In this document: positions 16,755 to 25,220 of the stretch, piece after piece
Numbering within the stretch: the first letter of the stretch is position 1
How the letters are laid out: each line of letters opens with the position of its first letter
DNA from: a bacterium
GTDB taxonomy: Bacteria > Electryoneota > RPQS01
Reading direction: 5' to 3'
NCBI GenBank assembly: GCA_023382385.1
Contig: JAHDVH010000002.1
Coordinates: 200,219-264,218, forward strand
DNA: 64,000 bases
Notes under the pieces: model-generated
Seen by the model: the letters and a program-made list of their open reading frames with translations, nothing else
The model's database searches: none
Told to the model about the DNA's origin: nothing
Translations under genes and position numbers: made by a program

Positions 16755-18358
16755 GTGTACAGTACCTTCGAATAATCATTCTGATGGTTTGGGTGATTAC
16801 TTTTGAATCGGGTATGTGCGAGGTCCTTTCTGTGCCCGGGGAATATCCCACAATTCAGACGGCGCTTGACTCTTCGGCGAGCGGCGACACCATCCTTGTC
16901 GCACCGGGCGTCTATCATGAGTTTCTGCTGGCACCGGCTCACTCGCTGACGTTGAGCGGCTGGTATTCGGGGGATACGCTGCCTGAATTCAGAACGGTTC
17001 TGGATCCGATCCCGACCGGTCTGGATACACCGTCCGCCGCAGTCTTCAGCGGCGACTCGGTTTCCATCATGAATTTCGCCTTTTATAATCGGCCGGAGTA
17101 TCGCGCGTTCGGAGCCTCGACCCGCACGGGCGGTGTGCATTTCAACGGAGTTGCGCTTTTCCTGAAAGATTGCCGCTTTGACTCAGTCTCCCGCGCGATC
17201 AAAGGCGGAGACAGGATCTATGCGAGGCGGTGCATCTTTAACGGCTGTTTCCGGCAATGTATAATGCCGGACGTGGGAGCTATGGTGGATTGCCATGACT
17301 GCTCGTTTGACGGTGAGGGACTCTGGTTTGTGTGGTGCTACAGCGGCTCCACGCTGCGCAACTGCACATTCCGCTGCAACCGGCTGCAGACGGAGTTCGT
17401 GCTCTTTCACGGAAGCAACATCACAATCGCAGACTGCAGGTTTGGCCCGTGTGTAAGCGCCTTTCCCGTTGTGAGTGCCAATCCAATCGAGAATTGCATA
17501 ATCGAGAATTGTGTCTTTGAAGGAATCGAACGGGCGAGTTCGATGATTTGGGTACTTGCGGATTGCGGAGTACCAAGTGAACACATGCAGATACGCATCC
17601 GCGGCAATACCTTCACGGATTATCATGGAATTTCACCGGCGACCGGAACAACAGCAATAAAAGTGGATTGCGACGAACAAGGTCCTTTCATGGTGGGAAT
17701 CATCGAAGACAATGTTTTCATGGATGGCAGTTCGAATCTCGCCACAGGAATAATGGCGAGTGCCACGATACTGGCAAAAGGAAACTTGTTCTTGGATTTA
17801 CTTCCAGTGCAGGTTGCGGATGTTCGTGCCTACCATTCCATTACCGACACCCTTTTCGCCCGAGAAAACGAGTTTTACGGTCCCGGAATTGCGGCTGTCT
17901 CATCTGCTCCCTATTTCGACGCAAGAGAGAATTGGTGGGGGGACTCGACCGGACCATATCACCCGAACTTGAATCCAAACGGTTTAGGGACGGAAGTTGG
18001 AAACGGAGTGGTGTTCGAACCCTGGCTGACGATGCATCCCGATTCCAGCGAAGACACGACCGAAGTCGAGAGTGACAGATTGCCGGCCGCTCTGCCGCAG
18101 GTATTTTCGCTGAACGCATTCCCGAATCCGTTCAACGGAGTGACGACGCTCTCGTTTACGCTCGGTCGCGAGCAGGCCGTCGAGATCAGGATCTTCGACC
18201 TGCTCGGGAAGCAGGTGGAGTCATTGGTCAATGAACGGTTCACAGCGGGAACACATCACATCATGTTCGAAGGAAGCGAATTGCCCAGCGGCCTATACTT
18301 CGCGAGATTGGTGACTCCGCAGACTTCCACCACGACGAAGCTGATTCTACTCAAGTAG
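16751..18358 (+). CDS. T9SS-exported right-handed beta-helix protein (cassette A)
   Basis: 535 residues from ATG 16751, which overlaps the previous stop as ATGA; an in-frame ATG at 16742 is the alternative. Residues 1-24 are a signal peptide. The opening LSVPGEYPTIQTALDSS and GDTILVAPGVYHE is the typical start of pectate-lyase-like beta-helix (NosD/PbH1) surface proteins. Repeats with Cys- and Asn-containing turns (NCTFRC, DCRFGPC, NCVFEG, GNTFTD, DNVFMD, ENEFYG) run to about 390, then ENWWGDSTGPYHPNLNP closes the helix. The sorting domain follows: LNAFPNPFNGVTTLSFTL to the final LILLK. No catalytic motif is visible; adhesion or glycan binding is plausible. Its paralogue is at 48287-49897. 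Confidence 0.85.
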   Translation: MSVQYLRIIILMVWVITFESGMCEVLSVPGEYPTIQTALDSSASGDTILVAPGVYHEFLLAPAHSLTLSGWYSGDTLPEFRTVLDPIPTGLDTPSAAVFSGDSVSIMNFAFYNRPEYRAFGASTRTGGVHFNGVALFLKDCRFDSVSRAIKGGDRIYARRCIFNGCFRQCIMPDVGAMVDCHDCSFDGEGLWFVWCYSGSTLRNCTFRCNRLQTEFVLFHGSNITIADCRFGPCVSAFPVVSANPIENCIIENCVFEGIERASSMIWVLADCGVPSEHMQIRIRGNTFTDYHGISPATGTTAIKVDCDEQGPFMVGIIEDNVFMDGSSNLATGIMASATILAKGNLFLDLLPVQVADVRAYHSITDTLFARENEFYGPGIAAVSSAPYFDARENWWGDSTGPYHPNLNPNGLGTEVGNGVVFEPWLTMHPDSSEDTTEVESDRLPAALPQVFSLNAFPNPFNGVTTLSFTLGREQAVEIRIFDLLGKQVESLVNERFTAGTHHIMFEGSELPSGLYFARLVTPQTSTTTKLILLK

Positions 18359-18382
18359 CCTCGCCAGAGGAAAGAGAAACAA

Positions 18383-18406
18383 AAGCCCGCTCGAATGAGC
18401 GGGCTT
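18383..18406. terminator. Bidirectional terminator between cassette A and DUF3078 gene
   Basis: Perfect 10-bp stem AAGCCCGCTC / GAGCGGGCTT with a GAAT loop, between two convergent genes. Confidence 0.75.
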
Positions 18407-18432
18407 GTCAGTTTTGCGAAAGTGCGGAAGAA

Positions 18433-19362
18433 TTACTTCGCGGTCTCTTTCTCGTAGTTGGCGAAGTTGTAGACAATCCCGACTGAGAGTGCCTGCTTCA
18501 GGCGGCCACCGAGGTCCACTTCTTTGTCGTACAGCAATTGCCATGCGAGTCCGACATTGATCAGCGAAGAAACCTTCACTCTGAAGATGTTGTCCCAATT
18601 GGCATCCGCGGTTTTCCAGTAGTCATTGGGAAGCTCATCTTTCTTCGAATTAAAGAGCGCCTGAAACAGCGTCAGTTTTGAGTTAAAGCTGTATTTGCTG
18701 TTAGCGGAACCGAGGAGCAAGTCCGTGACCCATTCCACACCGCCGTCCACCGTAGTCTCGGAAAGTGTAGCGGGTTCCGCGCTCAAGGTATCCGCAGGGT
18801 CGTCAAATCGTACGATGCGTTGACGCAAACCGAGACCGAGTCGGGTGGTCAGCTTGGTCTGGTCGGGCACTTCAATAATCGTTCTGGCAAGACCGGACGA
18901 TTCGGTCAGCTCAATCGGATTCACGTAACGAGACGTGTACGGACTGGAGGCATCCAGAAACTGTGATTCGAAGGTGAATGCGAAATAGGGATCGGCGAAC
19001 CAACCCTTGGTCAATTTCATGATCGCATCGTAGCGAATCTTATCTTCCGATTTGGTCGGTTTCTGCCAGTCTTTGGTTTCCTTGTGCTGAATGTGAGTCT
19101 GTCCAAAGGACAACTTCACGTCATGCTGCGTGTACCAATTGCGCGTGAGTTGACGGCTGGAGATACTGTTGTAGAAGGCAGTCCAATTGATCGAACCGGC
19201 TTCGCCACCCGTCCAGTTGTCAGAATACGAAGATTGCGTTGTCACGAGGCCGGTTGAGATGTCCGTTTTCCACGGACCCGGATCCGGTTGTGCGGCATGA
19301 GCAAGTGCGCAAATCAGACAAGTCGCGAGGAAAGCCAACGGCATTCTCATAGACATATTCAT
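18433..19362 (-). CDS. DUF3078-family outer-membrane-associated protein
   Basis: 309 residues with a signal peptide ending ALAHAAQ. The following SSYSDNWTGGEAGSINWTAF is the signature of DUF3078, a family of predicted beta-barrel proteins in the Bacteroidota/FCB group with no assigned function. The rest alternates in short strands rich in aromatic residues, ending in a strand-like YNFANYEKETAK. Five ATGs lie close together; I take 19362, which follows GGAA, since the in-frame TTG at 19374 overlaps the mscL stop region. It is 12 bases behind mscL and probably co-transcribed with it. Confidence 0.8.
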   Translation of the reverse strand: MNMSMRMPLAFLATCLICALAHAAQPDPGPWKTDISTGLVTTQSSYSDNWTGGEAGSINWTAFYNSISSRQLTRNWYTQHDVKLSFGQTHIQHKETKDWQKPTKSEDKIRYDAIMKLTKGWFADPYFAFTFESQFLDASSPYTSRYVNPIELTESSGLARTIIEVPDQTKLTTRLGLGLRQRIVRFDDPADTLSAEPATLSETTVDGGVEWVTDLLLGSANSKYSFNSKLTLFQALFNSKKDELPNDYWKTADANWDNIFRVKVSSLINVGLAWQLLYDKEVDLGGRLKQALSVGIVYNFANYEKETAK

Positions 19363-19374
19363 TTCCAAGGTCAA

Positions 19375-19800
19375 TTACTTTTTCAACAAATCACGAATCT
19401 CTTCAAGCAGCATTTCGGACTTCGGCGGCGGCGGCGGCGCGGCGGGCGCGGCCTGTTCCTTGCGGCGAGCGGCATTCATGGCTTTGACGAGAATGAAGAT
19501 TGCGAACGCAGTGATCAGGAAGGTGACAATCGCATTGAACCAGTCGCCCCACGCCATGACCACCGCACCGGCAGCCTGCGCGGCAGCTAATGATGGATAC
19601 GGCCCAGCCGTGGTTCCCTGCTTGATAACCAGGAATAGATTGGAGAAATCGACATTGCCCAGCAACAGTCCGATAGGGGGCATAATGATGCCATTTACCA
19701 GCTTGGAAACAATGGGGCCGAAAGCGGCGCCCATGATGATACCAACGGCCATGTCCAGGACATTGCCGCGCATCGCAAACTCTTTGAATTCCTTTAACAT
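19375..19800 (-). CDS. mscL: Large-conductance mechanosensitive channel
   Basis: Emergency osmotic release valve in the inner membrane, working as a homopentamer. It starts MLKEFKEFAMRGNVLDMAVG and continues GIIMGAAFGPIVSKLVNGIIMPP, the hallmark first helix. The periplasmic loop (VIKQGTTAGPYPSLAAAQAAG) leads to the second helix near 75-100, then a charged tail with a Pro-rich linker and a C-terminal helix bundle segment (EMLLEEIRDLLKK). The length is 141 residues, normal. ATG 19800 is chosen because GGGAG precedes it; upstream in-frame codons lack family similarity. Confidence 0.95.
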   Translation of the reverse strand: MLKEFKEFAMRGNVLDMAVGIIMGAAFGPIVSKLVNGIIMPPIGLLLGNVDFSNLFLVIKQGTTAGPYPSLAAAQAAGAVVMAWGDWFNAIVTFLITAFAIFILVKAMNAARRKEQAAPAAPPPPPKSEMLLEEIRDLLKK

Positions 19801-19834
19801 ACGTAACTCCCTGTGAAGTGAGGCGGTATATTGT

Positions 19835-19863
19835 AATATATGGCTATCTATGTTCAGAAACAA
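19835..19863 (-). promoter_or_regulatory. Probable promoter of mscL
   Basis: Minus strand TTGTTT (19863-19858), 17-base spacer, TATATT (19840-19835). The -35 is weak; the -10 is good. Confidence 0.45.
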
Positions 19864-19878
19864 ACATCCTGAAAACAA

Positions 19879-19908
19879 GCAGGGCCGTCACAAAGTGACG
19901 GCCCTTGC
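19879..19908 (-). terminator. Terminator of the TPR-thioredoxin-fold gene
   Basis: GCAGGGCCGTCA pairs with TGACGGCCCTTGC (one bulge) around a CAAAG loop. On the minus strand it is followed by TTGTTTTC. It lies 20 bases past the stop at 19929. Confidence 0.75.
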
Positions 19909-19928
19909 TGCAAAATATTTGCAATCGC

Positions 19929-21026
19929 CTACATTCCGGCCTGCACGTGCTCCGACAGCCAGATGGTCGTCTCGAGCAAATCAGTCTCGTGTCCTGCCCC
20001 GTAGACAAGAGCATGCACAAAGCCATCGGCGCCGATTACGTAAATGCAGGGACGCTTGGCCGCATTCAAATCGAGATCCAAGGCTTCCTCACTCTGCACA
20101 AAGTTGATGCGCCAGCGCGTGCCGTTGCGGTCCGTTTCGGAAATGACTTCAGGCGCATTGGCAGCATTCCCGCCGACATTGATCGCATAGACCGGCCATT
20201 TGATCTTGTTCTCGCCGATAGCCTTGTTTATCTCTGCAAGCGAATTATTTATGCAGATCTCCGAACCCATTGACCAGTAAATCAAGAGCGAAACATGCCC
20301 GCGCAAGTCCGACGGTTTCACCTTCTCGGCGGGTTTGCCTACAGTCGCGAGTTCCACATCTATCGGGTGATCAGGGACGATGCCATTGATTAAAGCGAAG
20401 TATGCTTCGGCGTCGCGCTGAATCAAGTAGATATCGAGCAGTCGGGTGCGGGTTGTTTCATCCTGTGAATCGGCAATTAAACTGGATTCATAGGCTTCTC
20501 GCGCACGCGCAAGATCTCCCTGCTCGTCGTAGAACATTCCCAGAAAATTGTAGCCTTCAGGCCGTGAAGGATCCTCGAGGATGGACTGCTCGATCCGCGC
20601 GCGCACCAACTCGTAATCCGGCTGCTCCTTGTGCCACTCGGTGGCCATGTAGCACAGCCAGAGGAAGGAATTGTGCGGTTCCCGTTCGACCCACGCCGCA
20701 ACTTGCTCTTCCGGCAACTGGAAATTTGTCGCACGCGCGTACAGATAGAAACTCGCAGCGTTGTTCAGCCGCTCATAACGCTGGCGAAAGAACTCAGGTG
20801 CGTCAGGAAGAAGTTTAGCAATCGCGACTTGCACTTCCTTTCCCGCCGCGACATCGTTGGGAAACTGCTCAAGCAAGGCCAGTCCACGTTCCAACCGTGT
20901 CGCGGAGTCAAGAGCGAAGAGATTCGCCTCTGCTACGGCTTGTTCGGCACGAGTTCGCACAACAGGCACCGGAGTGGCGGCATGTGACGTAAACGCCACA
21001 ATCAACAATGTGATGAGGATTGGCAT
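19929..21026 (-). CDS. Secreted TPR protein with a redox-dead thioredoxin-like domain
   Basis: 365 residues from ATG 21026 (AGGAGCC upstream; signal peptide MPILITLLIVAFTSHA). Residues 60-235 are TPR-like helices with PSRPEGYNFLGMFYDEQGDLARAREAYESS at the centre. Residues 250-365 have the thioredoxin fold of TlpA/ResA-like proteins, but where the active site CxxC should be the sequence reads IYWSMGSEICINN, so the redox pair is lost. It is a full-length paralogue of the protein at 47121-48218, also 365 residues, which keeps WCGPC. I infer a non-enzymatic, possibly chaperone or binding, role in the periplasm. The substrate is unknown. Confidence 0.8.
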   Translation of the reverse strand: MPILITLLIVAFTSHAATPVPVVRTRAEQAVAEANLFALDSATRLERGLALLEQFPNDVAAGKEVQVAIAKLLPDAPEFFRQRYERLNNAASFYLYARATNFQLPEEQVAAWVEREPHNSFLWLCYMATEWHKEQPDYELVRARIEQSILEDPSRPEGYNFLGMFYDEQGDLARAREAYESSLIADSQDETTRTRLLDIYLIQRDAEAYFALINGIVPDHPIDVELATVGKPAEKVKPSDLRGHVSLLIYWSMGSEICINNSLAEINKAIGENKIKWPVYAINVGGNAANAPEVISETDRNGTRWRINFVQSEEALDLDLNAAKRPCIYVIGADGFVHALVYGAGHETDLLETTIWLSEHVQAGM

Positions 21027-21110
21027 GAGTGGCTCCTGAATAGTATTACAAGATAGCACTCCCGCAGGTCCTCGGCAAGACGCGCAGACTAAGAATCTCC
21101 CGAACAGAAA

Positions 21111-21132
21111 GGCCCGCTCTGAAGAGCGGGCC
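21111..21132 (-). terminator. Terminator of the Lys-rich/zinc-ribbon gene
   Basis: GGCCCGCTC / GAGCGGGCC with a TGAA loop, 6 bases past the stop at 21139. Read on the minus strand it is followed by TTTCTG, a weak T-tract. Confidence 0.6.
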
Positions 21133-21138
21133 CGAAAC

Positions 21139-22014
21139 TTAGTAATCGTCGTCTCCACCGGAATCATCGCTGCCGCCGTATCCGGAATAGTCTTCATCGC
21201 GTTTACGAGCGGCAACACGGCGTTTCAGACAGTTGAAACAGACACGCTCAATCGACAACCATCCAAACTGCTGTCCGCAGTCCACACAGGTCTGTTGGCG
21301 GGGCGGCAGCCGCTTGGGACGCGGAGGAAGCGGCGCGGGCGCAGGCGGGCCGATCAGGTCCGGGTCTAGAATCAGCGTGCCGGACACCGGATCAAGGTCA
21401 TCAATGAGATCTTCAACCTCCTCGATCTCTTCTTCACCCTCCATATCCTCAACCAGAAACTCCTCGGTCGCACTTCGCTTCTTGCCGCGCACCGGTTTGC
21501 GGGCTGCGTCGCGCTTGCGCTTCTTCGCTTGGCTCGAACCTTCATCCTCATCGTCTTCACCGTCCGAGGCGGCAAAAACATCCTCAATCGAAGCTGGATC
21601 AAACAAGACCTCATCTTCATCGAAGAGGTCATCATCCTCGATATCAATATCCGGAACAATTGCTTTCACAGGGGCGGGTTCTGCGCGATCTGTTTTCGGC
21701 TTGCGACCGCGTGGTGCAGGGGACGGCTCTTTCTGAGTGGCAGGAGGGGCTGTCGTTTTTGCGGCTTTCACCGGACTTGCCGTCTTGACTGCCGGCTTCG
21801 TCGTTTTCGTGGCTGCCTTGCCGCTCTTCTTTGGGGTGTCTTCCCCGCTCTTCGGAGTCTTAGTCAATTTCGTCTTAGTCGGCTTTTCAGGGGTTTTCTT
21901 TGTGGACTTGGCAGTGTTCGGCTTAGCCCCCTTTTTCGGAGCGGACTTCGCAGAGGAGTCAGAACTTTTCGACTTCCCTTTTGTTTGGGGGGGCGGATTC
22001 TTGCGCGGAGCCAT
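21139..22014 (-). CDS. Lys/Ala/Pro-rich protein with acidic middle and C-terminal zinc ribbon
   Basis: 291 residues from ATG 22014; a longer frame upstream lacks a ribosome site. Residues 1-130 are very rich in Lys, Ala, Pro, Ser and Thr, like histone H1 tails (TKTTKPAVKTASPVKAAKT). Residues 135-225 alternate acidic blocks (DIEDDDLFDEDEVLF, EGEEEIEEVEDLIDDLD) with a basic patch KKRKRDAARK. Residues 245-275 form a CxxC...CxxC zinc ribbon (CVDCGQQFGWLSIERVCFNC) and the end is Gly/Asp-rich. It is probably cytoplasmic and disordered except for the ribbon, which resembles the short zinc ribbons found on nucleic-acid-binding proteins. A function in nucleoid or RNA binding is inference only. Confidence 0.75.
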   Translation of the reverse strand: MAPRKNPPPQTKGKSKSSDSSAKSAPKKGAKPNTAKSTKKTPEKPTKTKLTKTPKSGEDTPKKSGKAATKTTKPAVKTASPVKAAKTTAPPATQKEPSPAPRGRKPKTDRAEPAPVKAIVPDIDIEDDDLFDEDEVLFDPASIEDVFAASDGEDDEDEGSSQAKKRKRDAARKPVRGKKRSATEEFLVEDMEGEEEIEEVEDLIDDLDPVSGTLILDPDLIGPPAPAPLPPRPKRLPPRQQTCVDCGQQFGWLSIERVCFNCLKRRVAARKRDEDYSGYGGSDDSGGDDDY

Positions 22015-22344
22015 CGCGAATTTTACCTCGCTTTCGAACGAATTTGGGCGGCCATTTGCCTCTACCTGTGCAGTAACGTGAACCTGCCTGCACAAGTTCC
22101 CGGACACTTGACCGGGCGCTCGCTGTCTGCGGGCAGAGCGAACCAATATAGCCGACCTGCAGGCAAGCTGTCAAGTGACGAGTAAGGGGCTCCGAACGAA
22201 GTTTCTGCTTGTTGTATTATTTATTATATTGTAAAAATTATACTTAAATGACTGCAATTCACTTCGGCATCGTACCCCAAGAGGCATAGCCTGGGATCAC
22301 GGGATACAAGTGGACTTGGCACCTTACTTGCGACAGTTCCTAAG
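22015..22344. other. AT-rich divergent intergenic region
   Basis: 330 bases between the leftward Lys-rich gene and the rightward kinase gene. The stretch 22205-22248 is very AT-rich and has several TATAAT/TACAAT-like words on the minus strand (for example TTGCAG, 18 bases, TACAAT), so promoters are likely here, but I cannot choose one. No coding sequence is supported. Confidence 0.4.
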
Positions 22345-23994
22345 ATGCAAATGACCGAGATCCCAAGAGGACCAAGTTCGGAAAAGGCTGTTCAGATCGG
22401 AATCTCAGAACCGGCCGAGGAAATCGGAGCCGCAGCAGTGGGAAAACTACTGTTTGTCTCGATGAACCCGGACTCCGTCAGAACCCCGATCCAGCAGCTT
22501 AAGTGGCACGGCCTCGAAGTCCGCATAACTTCCAGCACGCTGAATGCGCTGGGGTTGATTGCCGACTACGACCCCGAAGTGCTCTGGCTGCACGATTTGG
22601 ACAGCGAACTGTCGCTCGAAGAAATTCTGGACGCTCTGAAGATACCGCGACAGATCAACCCGATTGCGGTGATCATCTCGCCCGGACTGAATGCCCGAAC
22701 ACGTTGCATCGATTTTGGACCGAGCGACGAGGTACTTGATCTGCAATCGTGCGCCGATGCGCCGACGCAGTTGCTGCAGTTCGTAAAACTTGCGAAACTT
22801 GAGCGGCAGGTCATCCGGCGCGAGCGCGAGATCTTTGATTCGCTTCCCAATGCGTTGCTGGTTGTCGACCGTAAACTGACCCTGTGGAAAGTGAATCGCC
22901 GTGTCAGTCAACTTCTCGAGATCGCTGATCCCGACTTCCGCCGGAAAGCCCTCGGCCGACCGTTGGGATCCGCCTTCGCTGCGGCGGGACTTGCGAAAGA
23001 CGAAAAGTCGGCATTCCCGCAGTTAGTGGGAAGCATCAAAGAGTGTATGCGATCCGGGCGCGAACGATTTCGCGCAAAGGAGACGATCGGCGGTACGGAG
23101 CGACTCCTGTCGGGCGAGATCACGCCGCTCGTGCATAGCCCCGAACATGTGCTGATTGACCTGCGCGACATTACCGCCGACGAACAGGCCGTGCTTGCCG
23201 GTGCGCGCCGCGAACGACTCGCGACCATCGGTAATCTTGCGGTCGGAGTCGCACACGAAATACAGAATCCGAACACGTTCAGCCGCGTGAATGCCGCAAA
23301 CTTGAAGATGATGTTTGATGCGCTTCGTCCGCTCCTTGCGCAAACGGCGAAGGATGTCGGAAGCAGGATTGGCAATCTGCCTGTGGACGTGTTTTTGAGC
23401 AAGATGAGCGAAGCCATTTCCGCAGTGGACATGGCAAGCCGTCGGATTGAATCCGTGTTGGGCACCTTGAAATCATTCGGCCGCGAGGATGACGGTCAAC
23501 CGGACTCGGTGGAACTAAAGTCAGTCATCGGCGAGGCCGTGATGCTGGTCGGGCACGAAGCCCGCGGCAAGGCGGAGATTCAGATCACATTGCCCGATAC
23601 GCTGCCGCCTGTCACGGCTCACGCGACCGGATTGTCACAGGTGTTGGTGAACTTGCTGCAAAACGCATTACAGGCGTTTGACGCGCCGGGTCCGCAGGCG
23701 AGACGGAACGGCCCTGCGTGCATTCGCATCACCTGTGAAGCGATTAATGAAGATGAAGTGATTCTTGCGGTGGCGGATAACGGTCCGGGAATACCCGAAT
23801 CGCTTCAACAGAAGATCTTTCGCCCCTACTTTACGACGAAGCCTCAAGGTCAAGGGACGGGCCTCGGGCTTTCGATATCTACGGATATGCTGCACGGGTT
23901 CGGCGGGGATATGACTCTGCGCAGCCGTGAAGGCGAAGGGGCTACCTTTTACATCAAGCTGCGGCGGTTCGAAGCACCGCCGGTCAATTCATAA
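22345..23994 (+). CDS. Sensor histidine kinase with PAS and degenerate receiver domains
   Basis: 549-residue soluble kinase, no membrane helix. Residues 30-150 resemble a receiver-like fold without phospho-acceptor signature (KLLFVSMNPDSVRTPI..VLWLHDLD). A PAS domain lies at about 160-275 (IFDSLPNALLVVDRKLTLW). The dimerisation/phosphoacceptor motif is GNLAVGVAHEIQNPN near 305, with His the phosphorylated residue. The HATPase has the N-box LLQNALQAF, G1 VADNGPGIP, then FFTTK-like PYFTTKPQGQGTGLGLS. It is followed after 9 bases by a receiver-only response regulator, so the two form a two-component pair. The first ATG lacks a clear ribosome site; ATG at 22351 is an alternative. Confidence 0.88.
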   Translation: MQMTEIPRGPSSEKAVQIGISEPAEEIGAAAVGKLLFVSMNPDSVRTPIQQLKWHGLEVRITSSTLNALGLIADYDPEVLWLHDLDSELSLEEILDALKIPRQINPIAVIISPGLNARTRCIDFGPSDEVLDLQSCADAPTQLLQFVKLAKLERQVIRREREIFDSLPNALLVVDRKLTLWKVNRRVSQLLEIADPDFRRKALGRPLGSAFAAAGLAKDEKSAFPQLVGSIKECMRSGRERFRAKETIGGTERLLSGEITPLVHSPEHVLIDLRDITADEQAVLAGARRERLATIGNLAVGVAHEIQNPNTFSRVNAANLKMMFDALRPLLAQTAKDVGSRIGNLPVDVFLSKMSEAISAVDMASRRIESVLGTLKSFGREDDGQPDSVELKSVIGEAVMLVGHEARGKAEIQITLPDTLPPVTAHATGLSQVLVNLLQNALQAFDAPGPQARRNGPACIRITCEAINEDEVILAVADNGPGIPESLQQKIFRPYFTTKPQGQGTGLGLSISTDMLHGFGGDMTLRSREGEGATFYIKLRRFEAPPVNS

Positions 23995-24003
23995 GGAGCA
24001 GGC

Positions 24004-24438
24004 ATGGCCTACAAGGTAATGATCGTGGACGACGAGGAATTGATTCTGTCCTCGCTTGAAACGTTTCTCACGCTGCGCGGTTTTGAGGTCGCGACGTGCA
24101 AGGATCCTCTCGAAGCGCTTGAGCGCATCGAGTTCGAAAAGTTTCACGTGATCCTGATGGATATCAATATGCCGCAGATGACGGGCATCGAGCTGTTGAA
24201 ACGAGTCAAGACGGCGCGGCCTACGGTGCAGGTGATCATGATGACCGCATACACCACAATTCAAAAGTGTATCGAGTGCGTCGAACGCGGCGCCAGCGAC
24301 TACCTGCTGAAGCCCTTCGAGAATATGGAAGAGTTGGGAGACTTGATCGAAGAAACCAGTCGCCGCGTGGCGCGCTGGGAAGAAATTGCCAAGGAGAGTC
24401 TGCGCAATCCCCGCGACGTCACCGCACATCAATTGTAA
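24004..24438 (+). CDS. Receiver-only response regulator (CheY-like)
   Basis: 144 residues: a single receiver domain. Acidic pocket IVDDEE at 7-12, phospho-acceptor Asp53 in ILMDINMP, the switch Thr in IMMTAY near 81, and Lys in LLKPF near 104. A C-terminal helix of about 25 residues follows but no DNA-binding or enzymatic output domain, so the target is reached by protein contact. AAGGAGC precedes the ATG. It lies directly behind the kinase gene and is the likely phosphorylation partner. Confidence 0.92.
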   Translation: MAYKVMIVDDEELILSSLETFLTLRGFEVATCKDPLEALERIEFEKFHVILMDINMPQMTGIELLKRVKTARPTVQVIMMTAYTTIQKCIECVERGASDYLLKPFENMEELGDLIEETSRRVARWEEIAKESLRNPRDVTAHQL

Positions 24439-24444
24439 TGTATA

Positions 24445-24466
24445 GAGGCGGAATGCCTTCCGCCTC
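24445..24466. terminator. Hairpin after the response regulator
   Basis: Perfect 9-bp stem GAGGCGGAA / TTCCGCCTC with a TGCC loop, 6 bases after the stop. There is no T-tract directly behind it, so it may be an mRNA-stabilising hairpin; the true terminator is more likely the next hairpin at 24508. Confidence 0.45.
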
Positions 24467-24507
24467 ATTGTGGATTTCCTCGCGGCAACGAAGGTCGCGA
24501 CAAAATG

Positions 24508-24541
24508 AAACCGCAAGCACGGGATGTGTTTGCGGTTTTTT
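24508..24541. terminator. Terminator between convergent genes
   Basis: AAACCGCAA / TTGCGGTTT with a 13-base loop, followed by TTT and preceded by a partial A-tract, so it can serve the kinase operon and the barrel gene coming from the right. Confidence 0.75.
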
Positions 24542-24584
24542 GCGTTTGATCTGCACGTCCGGAGGCCGCACTGGGCTTTGGACT

Positions 24585-25220
24585 CTAAAAGTATATCTGC
24601 GCGCCGAGCAGGTAGGTCAGATAGGAAATTTTGAACTCAACATCTATGTTGTCCGACTCGAAGGCTGCCGTATACCGATGATACTGCACGCCCGCGTTAA
24701 ACATCAACGGCAACTCCGGCAGCCGCGCGGACCCGCCGCCTTCGATGAACCAGCCCCACGTATTGTCGGAGGTCAGCTCTTCAATCAAATCGTCAACCGG
24801 ACCTTGCTGCTTGAAAACTCCCTTGGTCTTGCCGACACTGACACCTCCGCCCACAGTCGGAGTCAACGGAGTGGCCAGCGTTCCCAAGATGTGCCAGCGA
24901 AAACCTGCCAGCCAGCGGCTGTTATTCCTCCATTCGACATCACCGTCGGGTTGCCGCTCATCGAAATCCACGATACGATAACCGACATACAACTGTCCGT
25001 TGTCCGATACCGCGCCAATGTTGAACTCTCCGCCCATCACTCCGGCCGCATTGCCGTTAAAGGTTCCCTCGACATCGTCGGCTGCTTCTCCAAAATCACC
25101 GGTCGGAGCATTCCACTGCGCACTCGCTCCCAGAAACAGGTGCGGAACTTGAGCTTTTGCGCACGAAGCGCTAAGACCGAGAACCGCAAGCATCATGAGT
25201 ATTCTCTTCATGCTGCACAT
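24585..25220 (-). CDS. Predicted outer-membrane beta-barrel protein
   Basis: 211 residues. GAGGTGAT precedes ATG 25220; a second ATG at 25211 is possible. A signal peptide runs to about AKAQ at residue 24. The mature part is built from alternating strands (LFLGASAQWNAPTGDF, GQLYVGYRIVDF, WLAGFRWHILG, GWFIEGGGSARL) and ends with YLLGAQIYF, the aromatic C-terminal strand of OMP-type barrels. Roughly eight strands fit the size, as in OmpW/OmpX-like barrels. No specific family recognised. Confidence 0.75.
   Translation of the reverse strand: MCSMKRILMMLAVLGLSASCAKAQVPHLFLGASAQWNAPTGDFGEAADDVEGTFNGNAAGVMGGEFNIGAVSDNGQLYVGYRIVDFDERQPDGDVEWRNNSRWLAGFRWHILGTLATPLTPTVGGGVSVGKTKGVFKQQGPVDDLIEELTSDNTWGWFIEGGGSARLPELPLMFNAGVQYHRYTAAFESDNIDVEFKISYLTYLLGAQIYF

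Noticed and set aside
24445-24466. Strong terminator directly after the response regulator
   Set aside because: The stem is good but lacks a T-tract; the hairpin at 24508-24541 fits termination better. The first is kept only as a low-confidence hairpin.
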